Positions 35,989 through 45,169 of a stretch of DNA of 64,000 bases are shown here, one piece after another; position 1 is the stretch's first letter, and each line of letters begins with the position of its first letter. The stretch spans positions 36,684-100,683 of the forward strand of contig JASJDP010000018.1 in assembly GCA_030065095.1 (NCBI GenBank). Reading direction: 5' to 3'. The position numbers and the translations under genes were made by a program. Source of the DNA: Rhodobacter sp. (GTDB taxonomy: Bacteria; Pseudomonadota; Alphaproteobacteria; Rhodobacterales; Rhodobacteraceae). A model generated the notes under the pieces. That model did not search any database, was not told the origin of the DNA, and worked only from the letters and a program-made list of their open reading frames with translations.

Positions 35989-36010
35989 GTCATTTGGGAT
36001 CGCAGTCCGG

Positions 36011-36655
36011 TCAAATTCGCAGGAAGGGCTGGGCGAGCCGCGGCAGGAGTGCGTTGAACTTCAGTGGCGCGTCTGTGGCGGCAAGGCAGATGCAATCTTC
36101 GCCCTCTTCCGCCACTGGCGTATGATGCAGATGCTCATCGGCGACCTCGACATCGCCAGGCCCGAACCGGTCCTCATCGTCGCGGAACGCCCCCTGCAGA
36201 ACCAGCGTCAGTTCGGTGCCGCGGTGGCCGTGATCGGGAACGCTCGCTCCCGCCGGAATCCGGATCAGCCGGACGCTTGCATCGGCCGAGGTCTTAAGAA
36301 TTGCCTGGCGCACGCCGCCGCCTGCGGGGCGCCATTTCACCGCATTCAAATCACCCCCGACATACTCACGCAGCGGTGCAGGGAACAAGGCATCGGCGTC
36401 AAAATCGGCCACGATGGCCTCGGAACCGGCTGCATCGATCAGCGCCATCGTCGCGGCGAACGCATCGTCGTCCAAAGCGACGGTGTCACACTCTTCCAGC
36501 ACCGACCCGCCGACCGCATCGAAACTCGCCAGCCGGGCCCGGCACTCGTCGCACATCGAGATGTGTGTCGCGACCACAAGACTGAAAGCCTCGGGCAAAG
36601 ACCCTGCCGAATAGGCCATTAGAAGCGCATCGTTTAGGTGGTGATTGATCGTCAT
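36011..36655 (-). CDS. chrR: ChrR family anti-sigma factor
   Basis: A 214-residue cytoplasmic anti-sigma factor that should hold RpoE inactive until singlet oxygen or related stress. The zinc-binding N-terminal domain has H6, H31, C35 and C38 when started at the ATG at 36655, the same numbering as the Rhodobacter protein, which supports this start over the GTG at 36667. The C-terminal half is a cupin (P-D-H-G-H-R-G-T-E-L-T-L-V-L-Q-G). It follows rpoE by 12 bases in one operon. Confidence 0.92.
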   Translation of the reverse strand: MTINHHLNDALLMAYSAGSLPEAFSLVVATHISMCDECRARLASFDAVGGSVLEECDTVALDDDAFAATMALIDAAGSEAIVADFDADALFPAPLREYVGGDLNAVKWRPAGGGVRQAILKTSADASVRLIRIPAGASVPDHGHRGTELTLVLQGAFRDDEDRFGPGDVEVADEHLHHTPVAEEGEDCICLAATDAPLKFNALLPRLAQPFLRI

Positions 36656-36667
36656 CGTTCCGTTCAC

Positions 36668-37216
36668 TCATTGCATGGCGTGGCGCAGGCGATCCAGCGC
36701 CAACCGTATGCGGGATTTGATCGTGCCAAGCGGCAAGCCGGTCGCCTCAGCAATCTCGCTGTGGCTCAGGTCACCGAAATAGGCCTTCTCGATCAACTCC
36801 CTTTGTTTCTCGGGCAACGCGGCGATCGCCTTGCCCAATTTCTCGCTTTCCTGCTGCAGGGCCAAAGCGTCAGCCTGGTCAGGCTCGGCTTCCGGTCCCC
36901 AAGGTAAATCTTCCGGCTCGGGTCTGCGCTGCTTGCGTAGCGCGTCGATCTTGCGATTACGCGCGACGGTAAAGATCCAGGTGGCCACGCTGGCCCGCGA
37001 TGGATCAAACATGTGCGCCTTGCGCCAAACCGTCGCCATGACCTCTTGCGTGCATTCCTCTGCCAACGAGGCGTCTGCCCCAGACTTCATCAGAAAGGCC
37101 TTCACACGGGGTGCGAAATGCCTGAAAAGTTGCGCAAAAGCCGCTTTGTCACGACCTGCGTGCACGCGGTGCATGCAGTCGATCCAAGTTGCCTCGGCTG
37201 CGTTCCTAGTTTCCAC
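36668..37216 (-). CDS. rpoE: RpoE-type ECF sigma factor (ECF11 group)
   Basis: A 182-residue ECF sigma factor. Region 2 is seen in F-A-Q-L-F-R-H-F-A-P-R-V-K-A-F and A-T-W-I-F-T-V-A-R-N-R-K-I-D, and region 4 in L-S-H-S-E-I-A-E-A-T-G-L-P-L-G-T-I-K-S-R-I. The chosen GTG at 37216 has GAAAGG 6-7 bases upstream and gives the usual length; an ATG at 37321 would lie at the transcription start of the promoter below. In this family the factor drives the response to singlet oxygen and organic peroxides. The neighbouring divergent operon is typical of its regulon. Confidence 0.92.
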   Translation of the reverse strand: METRNAAEATWIDCMHRVHAGRDKAAFAQLFRHFAPRVKAFLMKSGADASLAEECTQEVMATVWRKAHMFDPSRASVATWIFTVARNRKIDALRKQRRPEPEDLPWGPEAEPDQADALALQQESEKLGKAIAALPEKQRELIEKAYFGDLSHSEIAEATGLPLGTIKSRIRLALDRLRHAMQ

Positions 37217-37325
37217 GCGAGACCTTTCAGGCCGGAATATCTTCTGCCTCGTGCCGACAGCATAAGGCGTCACCGAAGTGGGCGCATCCGATTCCTGCAA
37301 GGTTTCGGTACCGTGAAACATATGC

Positions 37326-37355
37326 TCTCTACGCACGCGGACCGGCGTTGGATCA
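37326..37355 (-). promoter_or_regulatory. RpoE-type (ECF11) promoter for rpoE-chrR
   Basis: On the minus strand TGATCC is followed by exactly 18 bases and TAGAGA. This fits the ECF11 consensus TGATCC-N18-TAAGA closely and would give autoregulation of rpoE with a leader of about 100 bases. Confidence 0.75.
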
Positions 37356-37438
37356 CTGCCAAGGAATTTTTTTTCTTCAATCCGTTCGCGGTATTGAGCC
37401 GTACTGGAGGAGCGAGACAAAATGCGGGAGAGCGGTGG

Positions 37439-38737
37439 ATGCCATTTGAAACAGGCGCGGCGGGAATGCGGCGGATCGCCGTGATCGGCGGCGGAATATC
37501 CGGCATGGGTGCCGCCTATATGCTTAGCGATGCGTGTCAGGTCGTCCTGTTCGAGGCAGAGCCGCGGCTGGGCGGGCATGCGCGCACGGTCTTCGCAGGC
37601 AAGAATGGCGATCAGCCGGTTGATACCGGGTTTATCGTGTTTAACCGCGTGAACTATCCCCACCTGGTGCGGCTGTTCGAAGACCTGGACGTGCCGGTTG
37701 CGGAAAGTGACATGAGCTTTGGGGCGTCGCTGGATGGAGGGCGTATCGAATACGGCCTGAAGGATCTGCGGGCCGTTTTCGCTCAGAAACGCAACGCCGT
37801 TCGGCCGGCCTACCTGCGGATGCTGCGGGATGTCCTGCGTTTCAACGCGCATGCGCTCGACGTAGCGCGGGATGGGTCGATGACGATCAGGTCGTTCCTG
37901 GCAGAGCTGGGCACCGGCGACTGGTTCCGCGACTACTACCTGCTGCCGCTGTCCGGTGCGATCTGGTCGACGCCCACAAAGGACATACTCGACTTTCCGG
38001 CACGCGCGATGATCGAGTTCTTCAAGAACCACGCGCTGCTCGGCGTGACCGGCCAGCATCAGTGGTACACGGTGCAGGGGGGCTCTCGCGAGTATGTGTC
38101 TCGGCTTCAGTTACGGATGGAATCGCGCGGTGTCGACATTCGGCTCGGCGCGCCCACGCAGGCGGTACGACGGACGGCCGTCGGCGTCGAGGTGAAGGCG
38201 CAAGGCGGTGATTGGGAGCCCTTCGACGAGGTCGTGTTCGCCACGCACTCGGACGATTCGTTGCGGCTGTTGGTTGACGCGACCGGTGTGGAGCGGGCAG
38301 CGCTTTCGGCGATCAAATACCAGCCGAACAGCGCCATTCTTCATGCCGACACCTCGATCATGCCGCGGCGCCGGGCGTGCTGGTCGTCCTGGGTCTATAC
38401 CGAGGACAAGAACAGGACGTCGGATCGGATCGATCTGACGTATTGGATGAATTCGCTCCAGCCGATCCCCAAGCACGACCCGCATTTCGTCACGCTTAAC
38501 TCGACCCGGGCGATCCGCGAGGATCTGATCTATGACGAGGTTACATTCCGGCACCCCGTCTACACCCAAGAGGCGTTGCAGGCGCAGGAATTGGTCCGGT
38601 CGATCAATGGGGCGAACGGTACCTGGTTCTGCGGCGCCTGGATGAAGAACGGCTTTCACGAAGACGGGCTGGCGAGCGCCGTGGATGTGGCCGATGCGAT
38701 GCCCCTGCATGCGCCCCTTGCGATTGCTGCGGAATGA
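37439..38737 (+). CDS. FAD-dependent amine oxidase-like protein
   Basis: A 432-residue flavoprotein. The dinucleotide fold V-I-G-G-G-I-S-G-M-G-A-A-Y at residues ~14-28 is followed by F-E-A-E-P-R-L-G-G-H-A-R-T, where the Glu contacts the FAD ribose. The C-terminus has the second FAD contact (W-F-C-G-A-W-M-K-N-G-F-H-E-D-G-L). In Rhodobacter, homologues next to rpoE-chrR belong to the RpoE regulon and are linked to changes in membrane fatty acids. First gene of a five-gene coupled operon divergent from rpoE. Confidence 0.88.
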   Translation: MPFETGAAGMRRIAVIGGGISGMGAAYMLSDACQVVLFEAEPRLGGHARTVFAGKNGDQPVDTGFIVFNRVNYPHLVRLFEDLDVPVAESDMSFGASLDGGRIEYGLKDLRAVFAQKRNAVRPAYLRMLRDVLRFNAHALDVARDGSMTIRSFLAELGTGDWFRDYYLLPLSGAIWSTPTKDILDFPARAMIEFFKNHALLGVTGQHQWYTVQGGSREYVSRLQLRMESRGVDIRLGAPTQAVRRTAVGVEVKAQGGDWEPFDEVVFATHSDDSLRLLVDATGVERAALSAIKYQPNSAILHADTSIMPRRRACWSSWVYTEDKNRTSDRIDLTYWMNSLQPIPKHDPHFVTLNSTRAIREDLIYDEVTFRHPVYTQEALQAQELVRSINGANGTWFCGAWMKNGFHEDGLASAVDVADAMPLHAPLAIAAE

Positions 38738-39492
38738 CGCCGCGGGTCGATCATATCGTTGGCGAGACCTTTCACGGTCGCCGCGGGGCCGTGGACAACG
38801 CCTTTCGCTACGGTGTCGACTACCTGTGTCTGGAGCCCGAGGCCGAGGGACGCGGTCCCTTGCTGTTTTCACGCAACCGGGGCAACCTGACATCGCTGCA
38901 CGACAGCGATCATGGCGGCGCACCCGGGAAGGGACACGGGGTAACCTGGGTGCGTGACGTGCTGGCCGCGCATGGCTTGAACGTGGAAGGACGGGTTCTG
39001 CTGCTTGCACAGCCACGCGTCCTTGGGCACGTCTTCAATCCCGTAAGTTTCTGGTTGGCGTATGACCGGGACGATCGGTTGAAGGTGGTTATCGCCGAGG
39101 TGACGAACACGTTCGGCGACCGGCATTCCTATCTTTGCCATCATGGCGACCTGCGCCCGATCACCCGGTCGGATACACTTCGGGCGCGGAAGATCTTTCA
39201 CGTGTCGCCGTTTCAGCCGGTTGCGGGCGACTACTCATTCCGCTTCGACATCCGCGAGGACCGGATCGGCATCTGGATCGACTACAAGACCGGCAATGGC
39301 GGACTTCTGGCGACACTGACGGGTCGTCGCAGGCCGCTGACCAATGGCGCGATCCTTTGGGCCTGCCTGCGCCGGCCCTTCGGGTCTCGGCGGGTCCTGG
39401 GGCTGATCCACTGGCAGGCGCTGAAGCTCTGGTGGAAAGGCGCAGTCTACCGCGTGCGGCCCGAGCCGCCGGCAGAAGAAGTCAGCCAGTGA
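38734..39492 (+). CDS. DUF1365 family protein
   Basis: A 252-residue DUF1365 protein, with the family's start (V-D-H-I-V-G-E-T-F-H-G-R-R) and the segment H-V-F-N-P-V-S-F-W. It overlaps the flavoprotein by ATGA and the next gene by GTGA. Function is unknown; it regularly accompanies the flavoprotein in the RpoE-linked operon and is thought to work on lipids. Confidence 0.88.
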   Translation: MTPRVDHIVGETFHGRRGAVDNAFRYGVDYLCLEPEAEGRGPLLFSRNRGNLTSLHDSDHGGAPGKGHGVTWVRDVLAAHGLNVEGRVLLLAQPRVLGHVFNPVSFWLAYDRDDRLKVVIAEVTNTFGDRHSYLCHHGDLRPITRSDTLRARKIFHVSPFQPVAGDYSFRFDIREDRIGIWIDYKTGNGGLLATLTGRRRPLTNGAILWACLRRPFGSRRVLGLIHWQALKLWWKGAVYRVRPEPPAEEVSQ

Positions 39493-40721
39493 GCAATGTG
39501 CGCGGTCATAACCTTGGCAGCTACTCGTTGTTTGCGGCAATGCTGGCGGGCGCCGGTTTGCCGATCTATATCCACGCGCCGAAATTCTATGTGGACCAGT
39601 ACGGCGTGAGCCTGGCCGCGCTTGGTGGCGTGCTCTCTTTGTTGCGGCTCTTCGACTTCGTTCAGGACCCGGTTTTGGGCTGGTTGAGCGAGCGGGGAAA
39701 AGCCCGGCGCGGTCTGTGGGTCGGTCTGGCCGTGGCGGTGATGGCGCTGGCGATGGTCGGATTGTTTGCCGTAACGCCTCCGCTTGCTCCGCTGCTATGG
39801 TTCGGGCTGACATTGACTGCGCTGTTTACGGCATTCAGCTTTCTGACGATCAACTTTTACGCCGAGGGCGTCACCAAAGCCGGCGCGCTCGGTCCCAAGG
39901 GACATGTGCGGCTGGCCGCCTGGCGCGAGACCGGCGGGCTGCTGGGTGTTTGCCTGGCGGCCGTGGCGCCAACGCTCCTGGTGGCATGGTCGGGCTCTGC
40001 CTTTGCCACGTTCGCCGCAGGTTTTGCGGGGCTGGCTTGCCTGGCCGCGTTCGCGATGCGGCGGGAGTGGAGTTTGGGGGGACCGGTTGCGCCGTCCGGG
40101 TTCGCCGGCGTGCTGCGCGATCGAATCGCACTGCGGCTCCTGTTGCTTGCGCTAATAAACGCGACTCCGGTGGCGGTGACCGCAACGTTGTTTCTGTTCT
40201 TCGTGGAAAGTCGTCTGGAAGCGCCCGGATGGGAGGGGCCATTGCTGGTGTTGTTCTTCCTGGCGGCGGCGGTTTCGGCTCCGGTCTGGGGGCGAGCGGC
40301 GCAATCCATTGGTGCGAAGGCGACGCTTCTGATCGGAATGGTGCTGTCGATCGCCTCGTTCGGCTTTGCGGCAACGCTGGGCGCCGGTGATACCGCCGCC
40401 TTTGCCGTCATTTGTCTTGCATCCGGTGCAGCATTGGGGGCCGACATGACCCTTTTACCCGCGATCTTTGCAGGCCGCATGGCGCGCATAGCACCGGCAG
40501 CGGGTCAGGCCTTTGGGCTGTGGTCCTTCGCGTCGAAATTCACTTTGGCCTTTGCTGCGGTGACTTTGTTGCCGCTTCTGGAAGCTTCCGGTTTCGAGGC
40601 GGGGGCCGACAATCCAGCGGCAGCGTTAGCCATGCTGTCGTATCTCTACGCACTTCTTCCGTGCGCCCTGAAATTGATCGCGATCGCTCTGTTGGTCGCG
40701 ACGCCAATAGAAGAGAACTGA
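39489..40721 (+). CDS. MFS/GPH-type transporter
   Basis: A 410-residue protein with about 12 membrane segments. F-D-F-V-Q-D-P-V-L-G-W-L-S-E-R between segments 2 and 3 is the GPH/MFS_2 cation-symporter signature. The GTG at 39489 overlaps the DUF1365 stop; the longer frame from 39135 would overlap that gene. Substrate unknown, possibly a lipid or lipid precursor given the neighbours. Confidence 0.87.
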   Translation: MSNVRGHNLGSYSLFAAMLAGAGLPIYIHAPKFYVDQYGVSLAALGGVLSLLRLFDFVQDPVLGWLSERGKARRGLWVGLAVAVMALAMVGLFAVTPPLAPLLWFGLTLTALFTAFSFLTINFYAEGVTKAGALGPKGHVRLAAWRETGGLLGVCLAAVAPTLLVAWSGSAFATFAAGFAGLACLAAFAMRREWSLGGPVAPSGFAGVLRDRIALRLLLLALINATPVAVTATLFLFFVESRLEAPGWEGPLLVLFFLAAAVSAPVWGRAAQSIGAKATLLIGMVLSIASFGFAATLGAGDTAAFAVICLASGAALGADMTLLPAIFAGRMARIAPAAGQAFGLWSFASKFTLAFAAVTLLPLLEASGFEAGADNPAAALAMLSYLYALLPCALKLIAIALLVATPIEEN

Positions 40722-40724
40722 AAC

Positions 40725-41288
40725 GTGGAAATCCTGATATGTCTGATGGCAGGTGCGGTCGCCGCCCTGACGGGTGTCGCATTCTGGACGCGATCTATGA
40801 GCTTTCCGGCGCAGAAGCCTGCCGATTACGCGGCGCTGTCGCCGGAATTCAACCTGCGCGAACACCTCAATGGCCCGATCCAGTGCGAAGGTGTGATCTA
40901 TGGACCGACAGGCCGCGTCGCCTCTCGGTTCGTAGCGGATATGCACGCGACCTGGGACGGCAATATCGGTACAATGACCGAGAATTTCCGTTATGACAGC
41001 GGCGCAACACAGCATCGGTGCTGGACACTGACGCTGGGCAATGACGGGTCGATCAAGGCCGAGGCGCCTGACGTCATCGGCGCCGGCGACGGTATGGCTC
41101 GGGGACCTGGGGTGCAGTTGAAATACCGCATCAGGCTTCCCGAAGATTCCGGCGGCCATGTTCTGGATGCGGTGGACTGGATGTATCTGGTCGAGAACGG
41201 AACGATCATGAACCACAGCCAGTTCCGCAAATTCGGGATCAAGGTGGCCGAACTGGTGGCCACGATGCGGCAGGTGAAACCGGCGTGA
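40725..41288 (+). CDS. DUF3833 family protein
   Basis: A 187-residue protein with an N-terminal membrane anchor (residues 3-22) and a beta-rich domain typical of DUF3833 (F-N-L-R-E-H-L-N-G-P-I-Q-C-E-G, W-M-Y-L-V-E-N-G-T-I-M-N-H-S). The start is a GTG 3 bases after the transporter stop. It overlaps the SDR gene by GTGA. Function unknown. Confidence 0.85.
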   Translation: MEILICLMAGAVAALTGVAFWTRSMSFPAQKPADYAALSPEFNLREHLNGPIQCEGVIYGPTGRVASRFVADMHATWDGNIGTMTENFRYDSGATQHRCWTLTLGNDGSIKAEAPDVIGAGDGMARGPGVQLKYRIRLPEDSGGHVLDAVDWMYLVENGTIMNHSQFRKFGIKVAELVATMRQVKPA

Positions 41289-42025
41289 GATCCTGGACCG
41301 GCACCCGCTACTGGCTTGTGGGCGCGTCCGAAGGCCTCGGGCGCGCCCTCGCCTTTGAGATGAGCCGGGCCGGGGCCGAGCTCATCGTCTCGGCGCGGTC
41401 GGAAGAAAGGTTGCAGGCGCTGGTCGAAGAACTGCCCGGGCCGGCGTCGTATCAGGTGGTGGATGTCGGCGACCGTGGCTCGGTCGAGGCCGCGGCAATT
41501 GCGGCCGGCCGGATCGATGGCATGGTCTATCTGGCGGGTGTCTACTGGCCGATGGCGGCGCAGGATTGGAACGCGGCCCAAAACGAGATGATGGCAGACA
41601 TCAACTATACCGGCGCGGTGCGATGCGTGGGCGCGGTGCTGCCCGCGATGGTATCGCGCGATGCGGGGCATGTCGTGCTGACCGGCTCGCTTTCGGGATT
41701 CCGTGGGCTTCCGGGCGCAGCGGGATACGGGTCGTCGAAGGCCGGCGTGATGTATCTGGCCGAGGCGCTTTATGCCGATTTGCGCGGAACGGGCGTCGAG
41801 GTGCAGCTGATCAACCCCGGCTTCATCCGCACCCGGCTGACCGACAAGAACGATTTCGCGATGCCCTTCATCATGGAGCCCGAGGCCGCGGCGCGCGCCA
41901 TGTTCGAAGCGATGACCACCCGTGACTTCAAACGCAGCTTCCCTCGGCTCTTTTCCTGGCTGTTCCGTGCAAGTCAGGTGCTGCCGGATTTCCTGTACTA
42001 TCGGCTGTTCTCGAAAGGGTCCTGA
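41285..42025 (+). CDS. Short-chain dehydrogenase/reductase
   Basis: A 246-residue SDR. V-G-A-S-E-G-L-G-R-A-L binds the NAD(P) cofactor; L-T-G-S-L-S-G and Y-G-S-S-K supply the catalytic Ser, Tyr and Lys. The GTG start overlaps the DUF3833 stop. Last gene of the coupled operon, so it may reduce or oxidise a lipid intermediate in that pathway. Confidence 0.9.
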   Translation: MRSWTGTRYWLVGASEGLGRALAFEMSRAGAELIVSARSEERLQALVEELPGPASYQVVDVGDRGSVEAAAIAAGRIDGMVYLAGVYWPMAAQDWNAAQNEMMADINYTGAVRCVGAVLPAMVSRDAGHVVLTGSLSGFRGLPGAAGYGSSKAGVMYLAEALYADLRGTGVEVQLINPGFIRTRLTDKNDFAMPFIMEPEAAARAMFEAMTTRDFKRSFPRLFSWLFRASQVLPDFLYYRLFSKGS

Positions 42026-42096
42026 CACAGGTCATTGTGCCGGGGTCCGTTTCGGGCGAAACTCGCCGCTGACACGGGACAGGCGGAGGCCCCATC

Positions 42097-42489
42097 ATGA
42101 TGCAGATTTCCCCCAGGCGGGTTGCCCATATCATCATTCGCGCGCGCGAATTGGATGCGAAGGTTGGGACGTGGGACCGGGCTGGCGACACGGCGGATGC
42201 CGAGACAATTCTGGAGTCCCGCCGTGGCGACGCCACCGAGGCGGAATTGCGCGCGTTCATCAAGCGGCTGCCGGAGGACGAGAAGGCAGAGCTGGTTGCG
42301 ATCATGTGGATCGGACGCGAAACCTTCGACGCCGAGGAATGGGACGAGGCGCTGGAAACGGCTCGGGCCGAAGCGACGACGCCAACCGAGGATTATCTGC
42401 TTGGGGTTCCGTTGCTGCCGGACTACCTGGAGGATGGGCTTGAGCGGCTTGGCGTTGACGTGACGGATGTGGAAGAGGACTTGCTCTGA
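42097..42489 (+). CDS. DUF3775 family protein
   Basis: A 130-residue acidic protein of the DUF3775 type, with F-I-K-R-L-P-E-D-E-K-A-E-L-V-A-I-M-W-I-G-R and Y-L-L-G-V-P-L-L-P-D-Y-L-E-D-G. Function unknown. It lies 71 bases after the SDR gene and may have its own promoter. Confidence 0.85.
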   Translation: MMQISPRRVAHIIIRARELDAKVGTWDRAGDTADAETILESRRGDATEAELRAFIKRLPEDEKAELVAIMWIGRETFDAEEWDEALETARAEATTPTEDYLLGVPLLPDYLEDGLERLGVDVTDVEEDLL

Positions 42490-42722
42490 TCCGCTGCCCG
42501 GTTTGTCCGATGTCGGGAGCGCGTTTGAAGTTCTGAGAGTCTTTTCGTGTCGTATGGCGTCGGTTCGGTCAGTACAGCGCCTTCAGCACACAGTTGGTCC
42601 GCTTTCGACGGCGTTGGCGTCATCGGACCAAACCGTCCCAGGTGATTCTTCCGCATGACAGTGATCCGGGACAGCGCCATTGGCGGTACCGTCTGGTTCC
42701 CGCCAGGCCTTGGCCCACGACA

Positions 42723-43853
42723 TCACGCGAGGTGGTCGACGACCTGCAGGTGCTGGGCCTGTGTGTCGACCTCCGACATCCATCGGGCGACCAGCTTTGG
42801 ATCGGCCGGTGCGGCGGTGACGCCCGCGTGGATTTCATGGTTCAGCACCGCTTCGACAGCCAGCGCCACCGGGATCGAGACCAGCCGCGCCATCGCGGTG
42901 CCGCGGGCGTCGCCCCAGGCGTCCAGAATATAGGTCTTGTGATAGACGGTGCGGCCGTGATTGTGGGCCTCGAGTGCAACGCACAAGATGACCCGGTCGG
43001 GCTCTCCGTCTGCATAGGCGTTCTCGGCCCATAACTTGCCGGACATCTCGGTCAGCCTGGCTTCGTCGGCGGTCTCGACCTCTGCGAATATATCCGCCCA
43101 GGCGTCGGCCCAGCCGTTGAGCCTGAGCGTCCCGCGGACAAAATCGCGGACCGGCCAGCCTTGTTCGAAACCGTATTCGGCCATGAACGGCAGCGAGTCG
43201 CGGTTGGGGTAGACCTCGAAGGTTTCGGGCTGGGGCAGCGGAGCGGTGTAGCTGGTGATCGCATCCCAGGGACGTGCGACATTGAGCTCGCTGAAATCGC
43301 GGATCGAGCGCGAGGGGGATTTGAGCGCCTTCAGGACACCAAGCGGCGACCAGCTGAATTTGTAGCGGAAGGCGTTGGTATGTTTCGGCACGCCGCCGCA
43401 ATAGCTAAGGAAGCTGAGGTCGTTCTTGGGATCGAACGCCGCACTGGCCCGATAATCCGCCATCAGCCAATGCGCCATGACATGGTCGTTCCCCGGGTCG
43501 AGGCCGACCTCGTTCACAAGACAGGCGCCCGCACTGCGGGCCTGCTCGTCCATGGCGCGCATTTCCGGGGAAATGTAGCTGGAGGAAACGAAATGCGCTG
43601 CCCTGTCGATCGCAAGATTGGCCAGAGGAACATGCCAGTCGCCCGGCAGCATCGACACAATGACGTCGCCCGGTTTGCTCGCGGCGGAAAGGGTGGCGAT
43701 ATCGAAGGCTTCGATCCGGTCGGTGAGGTCTCCGACTGCATCGCGTGCCTTTTCGACCGTGCGGTTCCAGACGGTAACCTCGTGGCCGGCGTCGATCAGG
43801 CGGCGCAGGCCGGGGATCGCGGATAGGCCGGTGCCGCACCAATGTATGGTCAT
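42723..43853 (-). CDS. Saccharopine dehydrogenase-like protein (LYS9/SDH type)
   Basis: A 376-residue oxidoreductase. The N-terminal NAD(P) fold is I-H-W-C-G-T-G-L-S-A-I-P-G-L and the saccharopine dehydrogenase body follows (E-V-G-L-D-P-G-N-D-H-V-M-A-H). It lies 54 bases after the LYS1-type gene, so the pair corresponds to the two halves of the bifunctional lysine-ketoglutarate reductase/saccharopine dehydrogenase. It would split saccharopine into glutamate and aminoadipate semialdehyde. Confidence 0.82.
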   Translation of the reverse strand: MTIHWCGTGLSAIPGLRRLIDAGHEVTVWNRTVEKARDAVGDLTDRIEAFDIATLSAASKPGDVIVSMLPGDWHVPLANLAIDRAAHFVSSSYISPEMRAMDEQARSAGACLVNEVGLDPGNDHVMAHWLMADYRASAAFDPKNDLSFLSYCGGVPKHTNAFRYKFSWSPLGVLKALKSPSRSIRDFSELNVARPWDAITSYTAPLPQPETFEVYPNRDSLPFMAEYGFEQGWPVRDFVRGTLRLNGWADAWADIFAEVETADEARLTEMSGKLWAENAYADGEPDRVILCVALEAHNHGRTVYHKTYILDAWGDARGTAMARLVSIPVALAVEAVLNHEIHAGVTAAPADPKLVARWMSEVDTQAQHLQVVDHLA

Positions 43854-43907
43854 GGTTCAGGTCCTTTGCGGTTCGTCAAAAGGTCTAGGCCTCTGTTGCG
43901 GATGTCT

Positions 43908-44978
43908 TCAGCCAGATGAGGCCGGAAGCTCTGCGGTGTGATGATCGAAGTGCTGCTTCGCGCGGGCCCAGACACCTTCATCCAGACGGTCGAGCGCAAG
44001 AAGCGAAGCGAGAAGCTGGCCGGCAAAATCCTCGGAGGATTCGAGCGGCAGAAGAGACGGGAGGTTGTCGATGGCGGTCACGTCGAGGGGCGGGTGGTCG
44101 TGCACGCGCAAGGCAGGCGCCTCCCAGGTCGTCGTGCGGTCATAGACCTTGATGGGAGAGAAATCGCTGGTCGGATCGCAGGCGATGTCGCCGATAACGC
44201 CGAGCTGGCGCTCGGCGGTCTTGGCGCCGGCGGGAACGAAGACGGGACAGCCGGGCCCGGCGAGGATGCAGTTGAGGAAGATGTCGTGGTCGAGCACCTC
44301 CGGAAACGGGCCGCCATGGGCGGTCTCGGCGATGTCCCACTTGGTGGGGGCCATGCCCATCGCGACGCAAAGATCGGCGGCGCCTGTGCCGACCCGGCCG
44401 AGCGCACCGATGATCAGAACGCTGGGACGGCGGGCGCCGAGCGGAGCGATTTCCTTGTGAAGGTCGACGCGCAGCGCGATGGAGTTGGGGTAGACGCCGA
44501 CGGGGCCGGCGATATCTCCGCGCTGCTGGGCGGCCCAGCATTTCAGTGCGACGGCGGCGCCCGCGTAGCCTGCCCAATAACCGAAGGCGGCGACGCGTCT
44601 GCCCGCCTCGTCGGTGAGGTACTCGAGGTCGTAAAGAATGCCGCCGCCGGCCTTGAAGCGCTGCAGCAGGATCCGGCCCGCGGATTGGCCCTTGTAGGCG
44701 TGGCCGAACATGATGTGCCGGTGGGACAGCGGTGTGCCGTCTTCGGGAAGCTCTTTCAAGCCGAAGACGATGGCGTCCTGCGGGGCCTGAGGCCATGAGT
44801 TTTCGGGGGCGATTTCACAGCCTGCGGCACGGTAGCCGTCGATCGGAATCGCGCGGACATGGCTGTCTTCGACGGTGACGCGCAGGCCGGCCTCGATCAG
44901 GCTGCGGGCGCCGACGGGAGTGAGGCCGGCACGCTGTTCGTGGGGGCGTTGCTCGGCCCGGACCCAGAGATGTGTCAT
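43908..44978 (-). CDS. Saccharopine dehydrogenase-like protein (LYS1/LKR type)
   Basis: A 356-residue protein of the alanine dehydrogenase/PNT-like saccharopine family. It begins L-W-V-R-A-E-Q-R-P-H-E-Q-R-A-G-L-T-P, which contributes active-site residues, and has the nucleotide fold V-L-I-I-G-A-L-G-R-V-G-T-G-A in mid-protein. It should form saccharopine from lysine and 2-oxoglutarate, or the reverse. First gene of the pair. Confidence 0.87.
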   Translation of the reverse strand: MTHLWVRAEQRPHEQRAGLTPVGARSLIEAGLRVTVEDSHVRAIPIDGYRAAGCEIAPENSWPQAPQDAIVFGLKELPEDGTPLSHRHIMFGHAYKGQSAGRILLQRFKAGGGILYDLEYLTDEAGRRVAAFGYWAGYAGAAVALKCWAAQQRGDIAGPVGVYPNSIALRVDLHKEIAPLGARRPSVLIIGALGRVGTGAADLCVAMGMAPTKWDIAETAHGGPFPEVLDHDIFLNCILAGPGCPVFVPAGAKTAERQLGVIGDIACDPTSDFSPIKVYDRTTTWEAPALRVHDHPPLDVTAIDNLPSLLPLESSEDFAGQLLASLLALDRLDEGVWARAKQHFDHHTAELPASSG

Positions 44979-45169
44979 GGCTGGCTTCCTTTTCGTCGGC
45001 TTCGTGTAGAGGAATGTTTACAGGGAGAAAAGGTCTTGTCACACGCAATTTTAAAGTGTGCGAACAGGGGAACATAGACATAACTGCCTGATATCATACA
45101 TGATAGCTGCGGCAACATAAGAGGGCGCGAGGATGTGTTCAAGGCGATGCCAAGGATGATCGTTTGGTC

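Noticed and set aside
36668..38059. 463-codon leftward frame containing rpoE
   Set aside because: Only the last 182 codons match a sigma factor. The upstream part is antisense to the flavoprotein gene, and the promoter at 37326-37355 lies inside it.
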